Origin: Pseudomonadota bacterium
GTDB taxonomy: Bacteria > Pseudomonadota > Alphaproteobacteria > Rhizobiales > Xanthobacteraceae
Length of the DNA stretch: 5,332 nt
Direction of reading: 5' to 3'
Assembly: GCA_021779635.1 (NCBI GenBank)
Contig: JAJYAH010000544.1
Coordinates: 1 to 5,332 of the forward strand
The stretch's first letter is position 1. Every line of letters begins with the position of its first letter. The notes under the pieces are model-generated. The model ran no database searches and had not been told where the DNA came from. It saw only the letters and a list, made by a program, of their open reading frames with translations. Positions 5,209 to 5,332 of the stretch are shown in pieces. A program made the translations under genes and the position numbers.

Positions 5209-5332
5209 CTAGCTTCCCTTGAAGCGAGCCCTGCGCCGTCCAAGGAATGCCGCGACGCCTTCCTTGTGATCCTCGGTCAGGCTCGCCAGCGCGAACTGAT
5301 CGACGTCCATATGGCTGGCGAGGTCGTCGAGC
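5209..5332 (-). CDS. enoyl-CoA hydratase/isomerase family protein, C-terminal end only
   Basis: Only the last 40 residues and the stop (TAG, 5211-5209) are in the window. The segment FALASLTEDHKEGVAAFLGR followed by RRARFKGS is the usual crotonase-family ending (E-D..EG..AFL.KR.A.F.G). These enzymes hydrate or isomerise acyl-CoA thioesters in beta-oxidation or aromatic/terpene degradation. The catalytic residues lie outside the window, so the exact reaction cannot be told. The gene points toward the dctP operon on the same strand, with the insertion sequence in between. Two copies of GCTTCCCT (5203-5210 and 5212-5219, plus strand) flank and overlap the stop codon. No convincing terminator follows. 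Confidence 0.85.
   Translation of the reverse strand, partial: LDDLASHMDVDQFALASLTEDHKEGVAAFLGRRRARFKGS

Noticed and set aside
1..5332. CRISPR arrays, tRNA or rRNA genes, riboswitches.
   Set aside because: No regularly spaced repeats were seen, and no cloverleaf-like or rRNA-like sequence was noticed on either strand.

Overview
The window looks like GC-rich alphaproteobacterial chromosome, plausibly a Bradyrhizobium/Rhodopseudomonas/Nitrobacter-type organism. This is inferred from base composition, the transporter and fatty-acid/aromatic-type catabolic genes, and the style of the proteins; no 16S or other marker is present. All genes that can be supported lie on the minus strand.

Layout, in transcription order (right to left): (1) the last 40 codons of an enoyl-CoA hydratase/isomerase-family gene end at 5209. 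(2) A complete insertion sequence of the IS1595 (ISXO2-like) family occupies 2414-5120 (2707 bp). It has 31-bp imperfect terminal inverted repeats (27/31 matching) and is flanked by a perfect 8-bp target duplication, TATAAATA (2406-2413 and 5121-5128). Behind the transposase it carries four passenger genes on the same strand: a 272-aa protein of unknown family, a VapC-like PIN-domain ribonuclease, a 61-aa small charged protein and a 65-aa single-pass membrane protein. (3) A TRAP transporter operon follows: dctP, a Tat-exported solute-binding protein (1211-2233), then a dctQM fusion permease (1173 to the window edge, incomplete).

The element landed in the AT-rich spacer between the hydratase gene and the dctP promoter. 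It left a good sigma70-type promoter (TTGGGC-17-TATAAA) and a 16-bp palindrome just upstream of it intact. Removing the element and one target copy would restore an intergenic spacer of about 220 bp.

The main point of interest is the cargo. The 272-aa gene overlaps the PIN gene by 14 nt and ends in a motif-rich C-terminal tail, an arrangement like an antitoxin-toxin pair. If it is one, this is an insertion sequence that carries its own addiction module. The PIN gene in turn runs 88 nt into the 61-aa gene, which overlaps the 65-aa gene by 4 nt. The five genes are therefore tightly packed and probably form one transcript starting in the right inverted repeat. No terminator is visible before the element's left end, so transcription could continue toward dctP.
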